Shown one piece after another: positions 1-11,560 of a stretch of DNA of 64,000 nt. The stretch is from Porites lobata (taxonomy: Eukaryota; Cnidaria; Anthozoa; Scleractinia; Poritidae): positions 1 through 64,000 of the forward strand of contig CALNXK010000373.1 in assembly GCA_942486035.1 (NCBI GenBank). The letters run 5' to 3'. A program made the position numbers and the translations under genes. The notes beneath the pieces were generated by a model. The model was given only the letters and a program-made list of their open reading frames with translations. It did not search any database and was not told the DNA's origin. The number at the start of each line of letters is the position of its first letter. Position 1 is the first letter of the stretch.

Positions 1-401
1 TCAGATCAAGCAAAATAACATTGCAAGCATATGTTTTTCTACCTTTTATACATAAAAAAAATACAGGGAGCCCCTTGTTGCCATTAATAAATCTAACTGT
101 TGACCATATAAATTATGCCTGACCATTAAAAGTTGTCCACAAATGGCAAAGAGCTCCCATTATTCTTTGACAGTCATCTTTCACAATGCTAAAAAACATT
201 CGCTGAAAACAAGATTTGTTAGTAAAAAAAAATCTTCGAAAGTCTTTAATTTTTTTGGACCAAACTGGTAAAGCGATGATATTTGCCACAGCAGTACCCT
301 ATGGCAAGAAACCTCTGACTTTATTTTTTTTTCAGGCTCTGAAGAAAAGCGACTGTGTAAAACATTTTCAAGGGTGCGCCGGACAAAAAAGGGGCAAAGA
401 G
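1..401. other. Upstream flank of transporter copy 1
   Basis: There is no supported gene here. A pyrimidine-rich tract ending in CAG near 334 would make a good splice acceptor and may mark the 5' edge of the coding exon of copy 1. The reading frame stays open from 216, but the homologous start lies further in. Confidence 0.4.
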
Positions 402-1750
402 ATGTCAGCTTTAAAAATGAAGAAAGAAACTCATTCCACCGGTTACCATTTGCTTAGAAGTGATCCAGTCTTGGCTGATGAGTTAGAAGAACCACCGGAA
501 TCAACCCAAGAAGAAGAATCAGCCGAAGACAAAGCAGCTGCCACCGACAAGTCTCCCCTCTGGAAAGCAGTAGTCAACTTGATGAGTAGCATTGAGGGAA
601 CAGGCCTGCTCGCACTACCATATGTCATAGCTCAGAGTGGACTAGTGGCCATAGCAGCAATGGCAGTTGTGCCATTTATCGCTTTCTACACTGGAGCAAT
701 CTTGATTGACTGTCTTTACGAAAAAACGATGCTGGAGAAAGAGTGCGTGTCAGATCCAACTATAAACAACTGGGTGAAGCTTTCTCGCCTCGTTTTGGCG
801 GTACCATAGTTTCCACTATCCAGTTAGTGGAACTTTTTCTCCTGGCATCTTTGTACCTTGTATTATTTGCCTCGCTTTCGAGAGGTATCTTTCCAGATTT
901 GCCGCTGTCCGACAAAGTATGGATGCTTATCGCAGCTGCGGTGAGTCTTCCAACTTTATTTGTGAAGAATCTCTCGCAGGTTGCATGGATGAGTTTATTG
1001 AGTGTGATAGCTTTAATGGTAGCAGTAGTTGCTGTTTTAGCTTACGGAATAGCTCATGAATACTCATGGGCCCCAAGGGAAATCTTGGTGTGGAATATAG
1101 ATAAAGTGCCCGTTTCGTTTGCAATTATTATCTTCAGTTATATATGCCACCCTGTTTTGCCAGGTGTTGAGGCAAGCATGGAAAACAAATCCAAATATCG
1201 CACAATGCTTGCCCTTTCATACTTTTTCGTTGCTATCGTAAAAGTGTTTTTTTCAGTGTGTGCATTTTTGTCTTTCAGTTCTCATATCCAAGATGTGATC
1301 GTAAACAGCCTTCCTGTTGGAGTTATCCGTAGCCTTGTAAACGCATTTTTACTTTTAAACGTATTTTTTTCATATCCTTTTCGTGTAATAACGATAATCC
1401 AAACAATCGAAGAATCGGTCTCCCCCGATTCGTTCTCTTGCAAGATACCGGATCTTGTTTGGTTTATTGGCATCCGAGTCTTAACCAATTTCCTTACCCT
1501 ACTTCCGGCAATTTTAATCCCACATTTTGCGCTCTTTATGGCGTTTATTTCAAGTTTAACGGGATCTGCGATTGCGTTTATTTTACCAGTAATTTTCCAC
1601 CTCGTCATAAAACAACATGAGCTAAAACTATACCATTATATTTTTGATATATCAGTTTTAATTTTCGGTTTCCTTGCAGCTGCACTTGGGTTGGTTTACA
1701 GTGGGAAATCTCTTTTTGAGGATTTGTTCCATCATCATTCAAACAAGTAA
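402..1750 (+). pseudogene. VIAAT/SLC32-like vesicular amino acid transporter, copy 1 (frameshifted)
   Basis: This is a member of the SLC32 (vesicular GABA/glycine transporter) branch of the amino acid/auxin permease family, which loads amino acids into vesicles by proton exchange. Visible family marks are SPLWKA before the first helix, the GTGLLALPY helix-1 motif, YTGAILIDCLY, the IPHFALFMAFISSLTGSA block and a multi-helix hydrophobic profile to the end. The start could be ATG 402 or ATG 417; 417 aligns with the starts of the other copies. The frame breaks near 719-726: a run of six A has one base fewer than the other copies, so the first part reads off frame to 809 and the remainder continues in a second frame to the TAA at 1748-1750. 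No other lesion was seen, so a recent pseudogene and a homopolymer sequencing error are both possible. It is the most diverged copy (N-terminus rich in Glu). Confidence 0.85.
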
Positions 1751-2340
1751 TTAAAATAAGTTTGAGAATATCGCTATTTTAGGCCTCTATTTGAGGGAGG
1801 AGCAGAGGAGTTTGAGCCTCTCTACTTGTGCGCCTATCATTATTGAAAGCTAAAGTCAATTGAATCTCACGCATCGTTAAGTAGTCGTTTTGTTTATTAC
1901 CCACCAATTTTTTTTGCGACAAATGAAGGCATTCCTACCTTAGAATGGATGCTTTAAAACTGGTTCAGTAAGATTCACGTTGCCGAAACCTTTGGCAATC
2001 AATCAGAGAGCTGCCTTTTGGTCAATTTTTAATGGACGATGTCACTGCATGTATGGATGTCGACGGCATCAGCACAAATTGTGACATCAATCTTTGTGCA
2101 CCTTTTAATTTGGCTTTTTGCTAACGTTTTCGTCGGTTCATGATCGGGGGTAGCTTTAATTTAGCCAACTACTTTTTATTTAGCCATGCTGAGGGCATGG
2201 TCACTTTGCAGTGACCAGAAACCTTAGTAATCACCCGATCCTTGCGAATTCACCGGGCATTAGTTTGGTGTAGTATATGCTGCTGATTAATTGGTATATT
2301 TTTACATAATCCTTAGGTATTGACTTGTTTTAACTATCAG
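1751..2340. other. 3' flank of copy 1, no gene seen
   Basis: This is AT-rich non-coding sequence with no open frame of interest and no repeat that I can pair within the window. Confidence 0.4.
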
Positions 2341-2344
2341 GTCA

Positions 2345-3305
2345 GCTTTAACTGAGACTCTTTTTATATGGAGAAGGCCTGACCTGGGTAGTTGGATCAC
2401 CCTCCCCGCCGCCGACTCAACTTCAGCGGAAGTTTATATGACAAAAAAAGTGCGGACCTCTTTACCATTCTCGTCCTCAGAGGCCGCGATCCTTTTGATC
2501 ACCGCCAGTGACCAAAAGTATCGCCGCCGTTGGGAACGAGAATGCTCCTTTGCCCGAGCCAATAGTGCTCGCGTATGTTCTGATTGTTTTAAATATCGCT
2601 CACACATGCTCTGATAGTCTAGTATTGACTAGGTTGATCCAGCTGGGCGAGCGAGCCAACCTGTGTTTGTATGGAGAAAAGATCCGTGGCGGATCATTAT
2701 ACGATTCTGGTAAACTGCCCACCTACCCCTCCCCTAAGCCAACATTAACGCCAAAGGTGGCCCGGCTAGGAGGGGTGACCCTTCTGGCTGGTTCATCTTT
2801 TTGTTTCTGACGGTTCGCCACGGTTTATAAGGAAATGTAGGAAAAGGTGGTTCGTCCAGGGTAACTTGGGTAGGCGAATGACCTTTCTTCCCTGGAAACG
2901 TTAGGGAGCTTTAGCAACGACGACGGCGACGGCAACGAGGACGTCAAAAAAGCAATAGGTTTAGATTGGTAAAACAGTAACTCTGCACGTGCATCATGCT
3001 TTTTTGTACGTTTCTTTACCGTCCTTGCACGGCTACGACGTGAAAATGCCTAACTGCAAGTTTTATGGAGGACGTAAACAAGCGACGACGAATCTCTTTT
3101 TCTCTCTCTAAACTTGAGTGCGGTCCTCAAGAAATCAACTCCAGGGGAATTCGCCTACACTTGCCATTTTCAGCAAATTGGAATAAACGCCACAAAGATT
3201 GAAAAAACGGGAATTCATTTTAAAACTGACGTTTTCGCTGCCGTTGCTGTCGTCGATGTTAAAGCTCCCTGTTTTCTCCATATAAAAGGAGCCTGAGTCT
3301 CAGAT
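2345..3305. repeat. Interspersed repeat with inverted ends around a nested MITE
   Basis: The ends pair imperfectly: CTGAGACTC followed by TTTTATATGGAGAA near 2350-2378 matches, in reverse complement, the stretch near 3273-3302. The TTTATATGGAGAAAAG motif recurs near 2667. The interior includes a non-coding open frame (2508-2810) with no recognisable protein. Confidence 0.45.
2903..3270. mobile_element. MITE with AGGGAGCTTTA inverted ends
   Basis: The left end AGGGAGCTTTAGCAACGACG pairs with the right end CGTCGATGTTAAAGCTCCCT, and the similarity continues for about 40 bp of GAC/GGC-rich sequence on both sides. It is about 368 bp with no coding capacity, so it is a non-autonomous DNA transposon. 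I see no clear target duplication. Confidence 0.65.
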
Positions 3306-3515
3306 TTTCGCAAGTAAGGCGACTGCTCTTCACAATGGTGTAGGTTTTATGGATAGTAAAGAAGAAATGAAATGAATTGACACAAGTGGGCTATTTTGCG
3401 AGGTCTTTGATAACGTGTGTTTTAAAGAGCCATCCTCGAAAGAGAGAGACCTTCAAGATAAATTGTGAATGTTAGAGGTTGTAAATAATGGTATATGAAC
3501 TGAGCAGGAGTGCAG

Positions 3516-3610
3516 TTTGGTCTGAAATCATATGCGTGATTTAAAAATCGGAAGACCTCGCACTGCCAGTTCGATTTGAGATCACAAGACTAGTATGATT
3601 TCAGACCAAA
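3516..3610. repeat. 17-bp perfect inverted repeat
   Basis: TTTGGTCTGAAATCATA at 3516-3532 is the exact reverse complement of 3594-3610, with a spacer of about 61 bp. This is probably a small foldback element. Confidence 0.6.
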
Positions 3611-3754
3611 TTACACGACACGAAGTTCAATTAGCACCTTATTACAGCCATTTTGAAATCACAGAATTCCGTCGGTACCAAATTATAATTGATCTAGGAG
3701 TCGGTTTGATGAATAGTGGAAGCAAAACGGCTTTTACACACATATTGTAAACGA

Positions 3755-3870
3755 AACAAAACTGATGCGATGTAGGGCAAAAATGTTGCGATTTAGAACA
3801 AAAATGATGCGATTTAGAACATGAATGACGCAATTTAGAACAGATGTGATTTAGAGCAAAAATGGTGCCA
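3755..3870. repeat. Minisatellite, ~23-bp unit, about 5 copies
   Basis: There are imperfect tandem copies of a unit close to ATGATGCGATTTAGAACAAA. The GCGATTTAGAAC core recurs with single-base changes. Confidence 0.65.
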
Positions 3871-4163
3871 TTCGTAAGTAAATCACACTGCTGAGAACCA
3901 ATAAGATTGCAGGGATCACCATTGATTTCAAAATGGATGTAATAAAAAGAAAAACTGTATGCAATAATGCATGATAAAAAAAATACTCTTTCAATTTAAC
4001 TCATTAATTAGATAGTTCCGATGATTGCGGGCAGAGCTCTTTAGCCATGTAATAAACGTACACTGTTTTATATATATAAATTAAAAACATTGCTCGCAGT
4101 TATTTGACTGTGTGTGAATGACATGTTTAATGTGGAATGTGTATAAATATATTTGGGTTTCTT

Positions 4164-4203
4164 TAGTATGAAACAGGTATGAAACGGGTATGAAACAGGT
4201 TTG
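4164..4203. repeat. 12-bp tandem repeat, 3 copies
   Basis: GTATGAAACAGG is repeated three times with one substitution. Confidence 0.6.
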
Positions 4204-4369
4204 TCAACTGGAAAAAAAAAATGCAATTCTCACGTTTTACGTGAAGGAGCCAGGAGGGGTCCCTGCCAACACCCCAGAAAAAAAATTAACAAACACCGCA
4301 TTACCGCAAAAAAAAGTTGAGAAAACACCGACATAGCAATTTAATATTTGTCTTATGATTAATCTACAT

Positions 4370-4727
4370 TTGATTGAATGTGTTACTTTTTCTAATAGAT
4401 AATTTGCGTATTTTCTATAGACAAAAGATCAGATTGATATTGACGGAAATGCTCGATAACTCTTGTCTACAAGACATTTGTACAGAAATTCAATAATGTA
4501 ATATTGTGTTGAAAAAAAAAATGGTGGAATGGTAAATATGCTTTTCTAAAAATACTGCAACATAGACATTTGATTGTATGTGTTAGTTCTTTTTAATAGA
4601 TAATTTGCAGATTTTTTATAGACAAAAGATGAGATTGATATTCACGGAAATGTTCGATAAAACCGAAGTGAACTCTTGCCAACAAGACATTTCGTACACA
4701 AATTCAATAACTGCATGATATTTTATT
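4370..4727. repeat. Diverged tandem repeat of ~185 bp
   Basis: Two related copies share, in order, AATAGATAATTTGC, ATAGACAAAAGAT, AGATTGATATT and the AATTCAATAA segment. A third partial copy of the ATATTGTGTNAAAAAAAATGGTGG part lies near 5080-5120. Confidence 0.5.
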
Positions 4728-5017
4728 TAGAACAAGACATTTAATTGTTTTACCTTCAAAAGCATATTTTTTTTTCATGTAAGGTCATATCTTGTCTGTT
4801 TAGCTACTTCAAGGATGTAATGCCATTCATCAGGGGAACTTGAAGTAGGATTGTACTTGTTCTAAACAAACTTAGAACAAGACATTTAATTGTTTTACCT
4901 TCAAAAGCATATTTTTTTTTTCATGTAAGGTCATATCTTGTCTGTTTAGCTACTTCAAGGATGTAATGCCATTCATCAGGGGAACTTGAAGTAGGATTGT
5001 ACTTGTTCTAAACAAAC
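4728..5017. repeat. 145-bp direct tandem duplication
   Basis: Two adjacent units (4728-4872 and 4873-5017) look identical by eye over their length, both beginning TAGAACAAGACATTTAATTG. This implies a recent duplication. The sequence is non-coding. Confidence 0.75.
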
Positions 5018-6876
5018 TGAAGACTTGGTTGTAAAGGATGATGAGATATACTTAACAAGGCCTAATCTGAAACTAATGCAATATTGTGTAAAAAAAAAAT
5101 GGTGGTATGGTAAATAAGCTTTTCTCCATTTTCGTTTTAATTTAATTTGAAATTAATAAAAGATGTAAAGGATGTTTTACCTTGGCCTGAGTTATCAAAT
5201 TAAATTTAAAGAAAGATTACCACGCAGCCTCATATGCATAATATCTCGTTGACTACTTGTTGGCTTCTACACAAGCCGCTAATCGTGCAAGTGACTGGGG
5301 TCTGTGAGATGTTTTACTCTAAGGAAGTATGGAAATCTTTCTCTCATACAAATAACAGCGAAAATGTATAGGTTACTTCACTGCGCCGATACAACAGTGA
5401 ACAACTTCCCTATTCCGCCCGGAACGGTTACAAACCCCTCATGACAGACAAATTTAGCTCATAGTAGATAAAATGAAATTGATACCCAAGCAGTTGAGTT
5501 TTATACCGCTTTGAGTAGCCCTGAAGTAAAACAACAACAACAACAAAAGAACAAAAAAAAACTTTTTCGTTGGACTACTCTTATATATCTCAGAAACGAT
5601 AACTAAATCGGTCGATCCAACAGTGAAATTGTAAAACATGATGAGTGACTACAAGAGATCAGAAAGTTTGTCAGCTGAATTATTTCGCTTACCTCAAAAC
5701 TCTGTTCTTGACACACTGAAAGTATTGCTTTCTGCGAACATACATCTCAAGTAAAAGGGCGACAATAACAGAAGTCGTAGGCAATTATGATACTGTTTAG
5801 AATCATTGGACTAAGCTTAGCAAAAGCCAAGCAAGCTGTATGCATACGTGCAGCTTGGCTCTCACGACAGTTAGTATCACGTGACCACCTTTCCATGACC
5901 GTTGTTTCCAAGAATTCTACTCTGGATTCTAGTCTGGGGATTCCAGGTAGCTGGACTTTATTGGATTCCAGTGTTTGCTGTATTCCGGATTCCACAGGCA
6001 AAAGTTACCCGGAATCCGCACTCCTTTACATGGGGCGCATCATTTGCAAAATCAGCTGTCAGAGAGCTCTACGTTTCCTAGCTGTGTAAACGACTCATGA
6101 CCACCCATAAATGGAAATTCCACTCTTACCTAAATGCCGATAACGACATTGCCAAAAATAACAGACTAGATTAACAAGTGAGGATATTCCTGATCCGGAT
6201 TGTTGTGATTTGGGGCTGTATTTTGATTGGCTACTCGAGGTTAGGTTACTCGCGTGGTATAGGACTGATAGGTCACTAATAGGTGGCGAGGGTAACTGCC
6301 GCTAAACTGCCAGCTGCTGTTAATAAGGTGATTACTCCGGTGAGCTGGATTTTGACATCCGAGTGATTTTTGTTGTTGTCGACAATCAGCTCAGGGAATC
6401 AACAGGACCGTAACCCGACCCGTGACTTCGTCTGGGTCAATATACAGAATATACAGCACAGCTGCCAGCTGAATATATTACCCCAATCCAGGCCCAGAAA
6501 GCCTGTATGTAACGCAGATAACGGGTCTGTATCACCCACTCATCACCCTGCACATCGCGGGCTAAACTTCACTGAAACGCTAAAAGTTGCCTATTTTCTA
6601 CACAGTTGACTGTAACTGATACATGCGATGCCGAGAACAGTGCTACAATAGCGTTGTCTGAGTTACCCCTCCATCCGTATTCCTGCTGCGATACTGTCCT
6701 GAGTGTCCATCGACCGATACACAGGACTGACAGGCGCTATTCACGCGATGTGCGCGCTGATATAGCGCTCGCGTAGCCGGTAAGCCTGGTACCCTCAGAA
6801 AAGGGTCGTTGGGTTTAAATCAGTTGTGTGAAATTTTCGCTAATGAGGCCGTCAGCCGGGTTTGGAAATTTTGCTA
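5018..6876. other. Intergenic sequence, no gene seen
   Basis: The stretch is mixed AT-rich and low-copy-looking. A segment around 5910-6015 holds repeated GGATTCC-type words related to 46368-46410, so it is probably an interspersed repeat. No open frame has recognisable content. Confidence 0.35.
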
Positions 6877-7025
6877 TGCCGAAATCAGAATCTAGTGATT
6901 ACTACTAAAGCTACGAAGTTCTAGGTGCCGAAATCAGAATCTACAGATTACTACGAAAGCTACGAAATTTCTAGGTGCCGAAATCAGAATCTAGAGATTA
7001 CTACAAAATCCGAAATTCTTAGGTG
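6877..7025. repeat. Minisatellite, 49-50-bp unit, 3 copies
   Basis: TGCCGAAATCAGAATCTA starts at 6877, 6926 and 6976. Each unit continues through a GATTACTAC block and a GAAATTCTAGG-like end. Confidence 0.7.
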
Positions 7026-7180
7026 AACAAACCACACAAATCCCGAAACTCTGAGCCCAACAAACAGTCACCACGAAATATTTTCGAAATTTTTAGCTGT
7101 TCTTGGGCTCTCGAAAATTTTAGCCATTCTAGAGGGCTCCGAACAGATATTTCCCAGAAAACGATCGTTAGGTGCCCCTG
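7026..7180. mobile_element. Right end of a CAGGGGCACC-family MITE
   Basis: The segment ends TCGTTAGGTGCCCCTG at 7180, matching the CGTTGGGTGCCCCTG terminus at 23563, 50693 and 55385. Transporter-relic sequence begins at the next base. I could not find the left end of this copy. Confidence 0.55.
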
Positions 7181-7339
7181 ATATCAGGGTTGATTATCGT
7201 TCCGTTTGTAGCCTTCTACACTGGAGCAATCTTGATTGATTGCCTTTACGACAAAAACGATATTGGAGAGAGAGTTCGCCTCAGATCCAACTACAAACAG
7301 CTGGGTGAAGCTTGCTCGTCTCGTTATAGCGGTACCATA
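7181..7339 (+). pseudogene. VIAAT-like transporter relic
   Basis: Fifty-three codons remain of a fifth transporter copy, spanning the second helix, the YTGAILIDCLYD block and the RSNYKQLGEACSSRYSGT segment. The frame is still open and the sequence is closest to copies 2 and 3. The left edge abuts a MITE terminus. The right edge is fused directly to the interior of LINE-A, whose 3' part is missing here but present at the copy-2 locus. This suggests one deletion removed both the rest of the gene and the 3' part of a LINE that lay downstream of it. Confidence 0.85.
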
Positions 7340-7868
7340 CCACATTTTTACTAATTTTTGTAACAATAGAATCAATGTGGTATTTCAAAGAGAGATTCTG
7401 ATCAATAAGAACGCGTAGGTATTTTATGTAAACTTTAGGCTCGAGACGAACATATTTATTCTTTTCATTTCCAAACATGCAAAGTTTTGGTTGATAAGCA
7501 AGTCGCTTTTGGTAAGGATGAAAAATTACAAAGGTGGTTTTGTTAATGTTATTAAGAGTTAGTTTGTTGGCTGTCAACCGACCAGTTATAAAGGTTTTGT
7601 AGCTCATTGTTGACTATTGCCCCAAGATCTTTCAGATTTTTGTCCGCGTAGAGAATGTTAGTGTCCTCTGCAAAGAGGTAAAACCTTAATTTATTCGAGC
7701 ATCTGTGGATATCGTTGACATATAACAAGAAAAGCAATGGTCCCAGAAATGATCCTTGAGGAACACCACATTCAACGTTGGCTTTATTTGATATATGATG
7801 GCCTACTTGCGTTGTTTGCGTGCGGTTTTTGAGATATGAGGAGAACCAATCATTAATTATTGCACGAA
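7340..7868 (-). mobile_element. LINE-A, first copy, reverse transcriptase C-terminal part
   Basis: Read on the minus strand, this holds reverse-transcriptase pieces in two frames: a palm region with FLLYVNDIHRCSNKLRFYLF then AED in place of the catalytic ADD, followed by the KYL/SLKYHIDSI thumb region. It is a decayed non-LTR retrotransposon of the CR1/L2/Jockey kind. The remainder of the same copy continues at 8945 beyond a nested insertion. It lacks the 3' portion seen in the copy at 18687-20710. Confidence 0.8.
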
Positions 7869-8934
7869 CAACAACGACAACAACAAATTTTATTGAAAAT
7901 TGGAAAATAACTAATTACATTACTTTCCCACCCGCAAATAGCTTAAAAACTAATCGAGGCGGGGGCAGGTGAAGACATATTACAAAACAAGATTTATATA
8001 TAGATGGACTAAATAACAGTGAAGACACTACTATACAGTAAATGGAATTTAAAATACGTAAAACAAGGCAAGAACATAACGATTACGAAGAGAGGCTAAC
8101 CTAAAGTATTAAATAACTTAATAAGACGGGAGACTTCGACATAATCATCTTCTGACCGCAAGAAATTTAGTAACAATTCCTTTATTTTTTTACGAAAGGA
8201 CGAACGTTTAAGTATTTTAATCGAATAAGGAATAGAGTTCCAAATTTGGGCACCGATTCTCGTGAAAAAAGCAAACATTTTATCGGTTCTAGAGAACTTA
8301 ACATAAAACTAGTCGCTAGAGACAGATCTTGTTGATGAATCTGACTTGTTTTAACGAACTGATTGAGTATACTAACTGGTGCTGTCTGTCTGTTGATATC
8401 ATACAATAAATAGCTACAATCTCTGAAAAATAGGCTAGGCAGGGAAAGGCAATTTGATTTGAGAAAGAAGGGTACGGCGTGTTCCTTAGACTTACTGAAG
8501 TAAATGAGACGTAAGGCCCGTTTTTGAAGAGTTACAATCTTTCTTTGAAATGTCGAGGCACAGTTTCCCAACCACAAATACCATAAGTCAAGTAAGGGAC
8601 AATTAATGAGTTGTAAACTGAGAGTCAGTAAAACACGACGCGGGACATAATGTCGAATCTTAGCTATAATTCCTATCAACTTGCTGATTTTGTGACAGAT
8701 AGATTCGATGTGGTATTTCCATGAAAGATTTGAATCAATCATTAAGCCAAGATATTTTACATAATCTTTCATTTCAAGGTTTGCGTAGGTGTTAGTCAAG
8801 GAGTCAAGAATTCTAATCCTAGGTATGAAGGGCATATTCTTTTGCCGGGGACGAAAGATTACAAAATTTGATTTTTTTATGTTCAAAGACAGTTTGTTGG
8901 CCTTTAGCCATTCGTTGACATTGCCAAACTCGCG
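7869..8934 (-). mobile_element. LINE-B, 5'-truncated, nested in LINE-A
   Basis: The minus-strand frames at 8182-8886 and 8096-8278 encode the C-terminal part of a LINE ORF2: the YLGLMID/WKYHIESI thumb, then a 3' tail with AQIWNSIP and a leucine-rich end. They are broken by a frameshift near 8200-8270. The 3' terminus is a (TTG)n-like tail on the minus strand (7869-7890). The target duplication ATTGCACGAA is at 7859-7868 and 8935-8944, and the uninterrupted LINE-A site occurs once near 20484. This is a clean retrotransposition event. Confidence 0.85.
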
Positions 8935-8944
8935 ATTGCACGAA

Positions 8945-9154
8945 AGCCATAGTGATTGAGCTTATCAAGCAAAATGTCGTGATCGACGGTGTCGAAGGCT
9001 TTTTTTAAGATCAATGAATACTCCACAAGATAGCAATCGCTGACTCATGTTTTTCTGTATATCATTAACAATGTCCAGTATTGCGGGTGGGTTGAATGCC
9101 ACTTACGAAAGCCGCATTGTGAGGAATTCAAAAGTTCTTGTTTCAATCTGTTGT
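8945..9154 (-). mobile_element. LINE-A, first copy, 5' remainder
   Basis: On the minus strand this continues the reverse transcriptase of 7340-7868: a fingers region reading CGFRKWHST, then the AFDTVDHD-type catalytic motif with frameshifts. It stops where the long-inverted-repeat element begins. Confidence 0.7.
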
Positions 9155-11372
9155 GAGTTATTGCGTTCGAGGTACGAGAACGTAACCCCTAATTTCTGTT
9201 GGGTGTTATGTGCATTATTGGATGTCCTGTGCAATTAAAAAGGAAGGCTTTTTGAGATTGCATTTGTTTCGACACAAATTTGCTTACGTTTGCCTCACTT
9301 TGGCGCGCTAACTCACGTGGTGATTCGTGTGTCCTCGGCGTTCATCTTTCAAACGTTTGCCGAGGTCTGCTACTCTGTCTTCGTAAAGCGTTCTCCTTTT
9401 AAAAGCTTGCTGAATCTTCGTAAAGGGTGCTTATTTCAAGAGTTTGCTTAAGATCTACTATCGATCTGTGTTTGCTGAATCTTCCAAAGCGTTCATCTTT
9501 CAAAAGTTTCCTGAAGTAAAACACCCTGACTAAAATTCACCTTGGATCAAGCCTTCATATTTTGCAGCATGGTTCGTCACTGTCTTTAATTTGGAAAATG
9601 TGTGCGACTCCGGCGGGTGCATGCATCAAAGCGGGTTGTTTAGCTCGGCGGCCGTTGTCCCACAAAGTAAATCTACCGAGATGTGAAGTTTAGCAGCGCT
9701 ATTTCATCATGACTTGTGATATTTTCTGCACCGGATAAACAAACATTTTAGTTCTATGTTATCTATTCGGAAAAACTTATAAACCAGCTCACAGTAGCTC
9801 CACTCAAGCCACTGAAATTAACACACTCGACCAAATTACTGGAAACTTGGTTATTGACGTGAGCCGCACACTGAAGGCTTTGATGATTCCCTTAAAACGT
9901 GTGAAATTGAGAGGTATAGTGTAAGTGATCCAGTGTTCAAACACAATTCAATGTGCCGCTGCATTCACCACCAAAAATGAGGTCTTGGGTCTATAGTATC
10001 AACACAAGTTAAGAAGACTTGCCCGTAACGGTTTCATTTTAAAGTAAATTTCAGTTTAATTGTCTAACTGTGGAATTCAATCCCAATGAAGAAAATTAAT
10101 GATTACATCTAAAACGTTGTCAACTGTTTGTATTGCTTTTTCAGTGAACAATGCCTGGGCCGGGTGGTTCAAAGCTGGGTTACGATAACCCAGGGTTAAT
10201 GCGAAATTTGAATTCAGATGTGAAAGCTTAAAAAGTAAATTCAGTTTAATTCATTTGTCAACAAGTTGATGATTGGATGCTCTTAAAAATAACAGAGAAC
10301 ATTGTCCAAAGAAATGTTTTTTAACAAAAGAAAAGGAAACCCTGGCTTAAGCGCTAATCGGCCTTCGAAAAACTGCGCCCTGTAGAGCATCTATTGCGCC
10401 AGTAAAACAAAACGTTCTATTTAAACGTCCGACGCACTCTGGCCAGTGTGTCTTCAAATTACAAGCACCTGAGACGAAACATACGATATCACTGTAGCCT
10501 TCAAAACCTTTTCATAATGATTCACAGTTTAAATAGAGGTTTCGCTGTACGCAACCCTTACATTCAAAATATGCCATATTCATAATTATCTATCGCAAGA
10601 ACATATTCACCCTTCCCCCTGAACTGCTACCTGTACGCCTAACAAACATATCGAAAGCACTGGGGAAAGCACTCTCCTAAGTTCATAAACGTCTTTCAAC
10701 ACACCCGTAGGTAAGCGAAAACTTTTTTTCAAGGGACGGATCGACCAAGACGCCTTTAGTTCTATAGTCTCTCAACATCACTCCAAATTCCATTTAGTAT
10801 TTCTTTATTTTATAAAGTGAAAGCTAGTTAACGTAGCTTGAATTTCATCCGATTGCTTCGAGCCGAGCTACACAACTCGGTAAATTTACTTTGTGGCGTA
10901 ACGGCCGCCGAACTAAACCCGGTTTGATGCATGCAGCAGTAGTCGCAGAAATTTTCCAAAGACAGTGACGAACCAATCTGAAAAATATGAAGGCTTAATC
11001 CAAAGTAAAATTTAACAGCAAACTCCTGAAAGATGAACGCTTTGGACGATTCAGCAATCACAGATCGATGTACGCTTTACGAAGATTCAGCAAACGTTTT
11101 AAAAGATGAACTCTTTACGAAGAATATTAGACCTTAGCAAACCTTTGAAAGATGAACGCCGAGGACACAAGAATCACCACATGAGTTAGCGCGTCAAAGT
11201 GAGGCAAAACTTAAGCAAGCGCCTCAAAACGAGGCAAATGTGTGTCGACGACGACGAACGAAAATGCAATCTCAAAAAAACCCCCCTTATTAATAATACA
11301 GGTCACCCAATAATGCACAGAACACCCAACAAATTAGGGGTTGAGTTCGCGTACCTCGAACGCAATTATGAG
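9155..11372. mobile_element. Element with ~500-bp imperfect inverted arms
   Basis: The arm at about 9155-9720 is repeated in reverse complement at about 10850-11372. Shared blocks include ATTGCGTTCGAGGTACG at the outer edge, the CCCCTAATT...GGGTGTT block, GAGATTGCATTT, the GTTCATCTTTCAAA words and AAGGCTTCATATTT. No transposase frame survives. A second copy of the left arm lies at 20711-21390. I could not find a target duplication, so the edges are approximate. Confidence 0.55.
10155..10381. mobile_element. MITE with GGGCCGGGTGGTTC-like ends
   Basis: The left end GGGCCGGGTGGTTCAAAGC pairs with the right end GGCCTTCGAAAAACTGCGCCC as an imperfect inverted repeat, with CAGGGTTAA / GGCTTAAGCGCTAATC subterminal words. 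A paralog lies at about 21820-22038. Confidence 0.5.
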
Positions 11373-11560
11373 AAATTTTTGGCGGGATTGTCGCTTGATA
11401 TTTAGCGGATCACACCTGTGGCATGCTTGCGTGTAATTCAAACATTTAGATGATCTTTATCGTAAACAGGAAAACTGCCCTTGTCTTCGAAACTGAATTG
11501 CTAAATTGAACTGCGAATGAAGAATCATTGCAGAGAGTCAGTTGTTATGTTTTTGAACTA
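11373..11560. other. Spacer, no gene seen
   Basis: This is short AT-rich sequence between two inverted-repeat elements, with nothing recognisable. Confidence 0.3.

Noticed and set aside
2508..2810. 100-codon open frame
   Set aside because: It lies inside an inverted-repeat element and resembles no protein.
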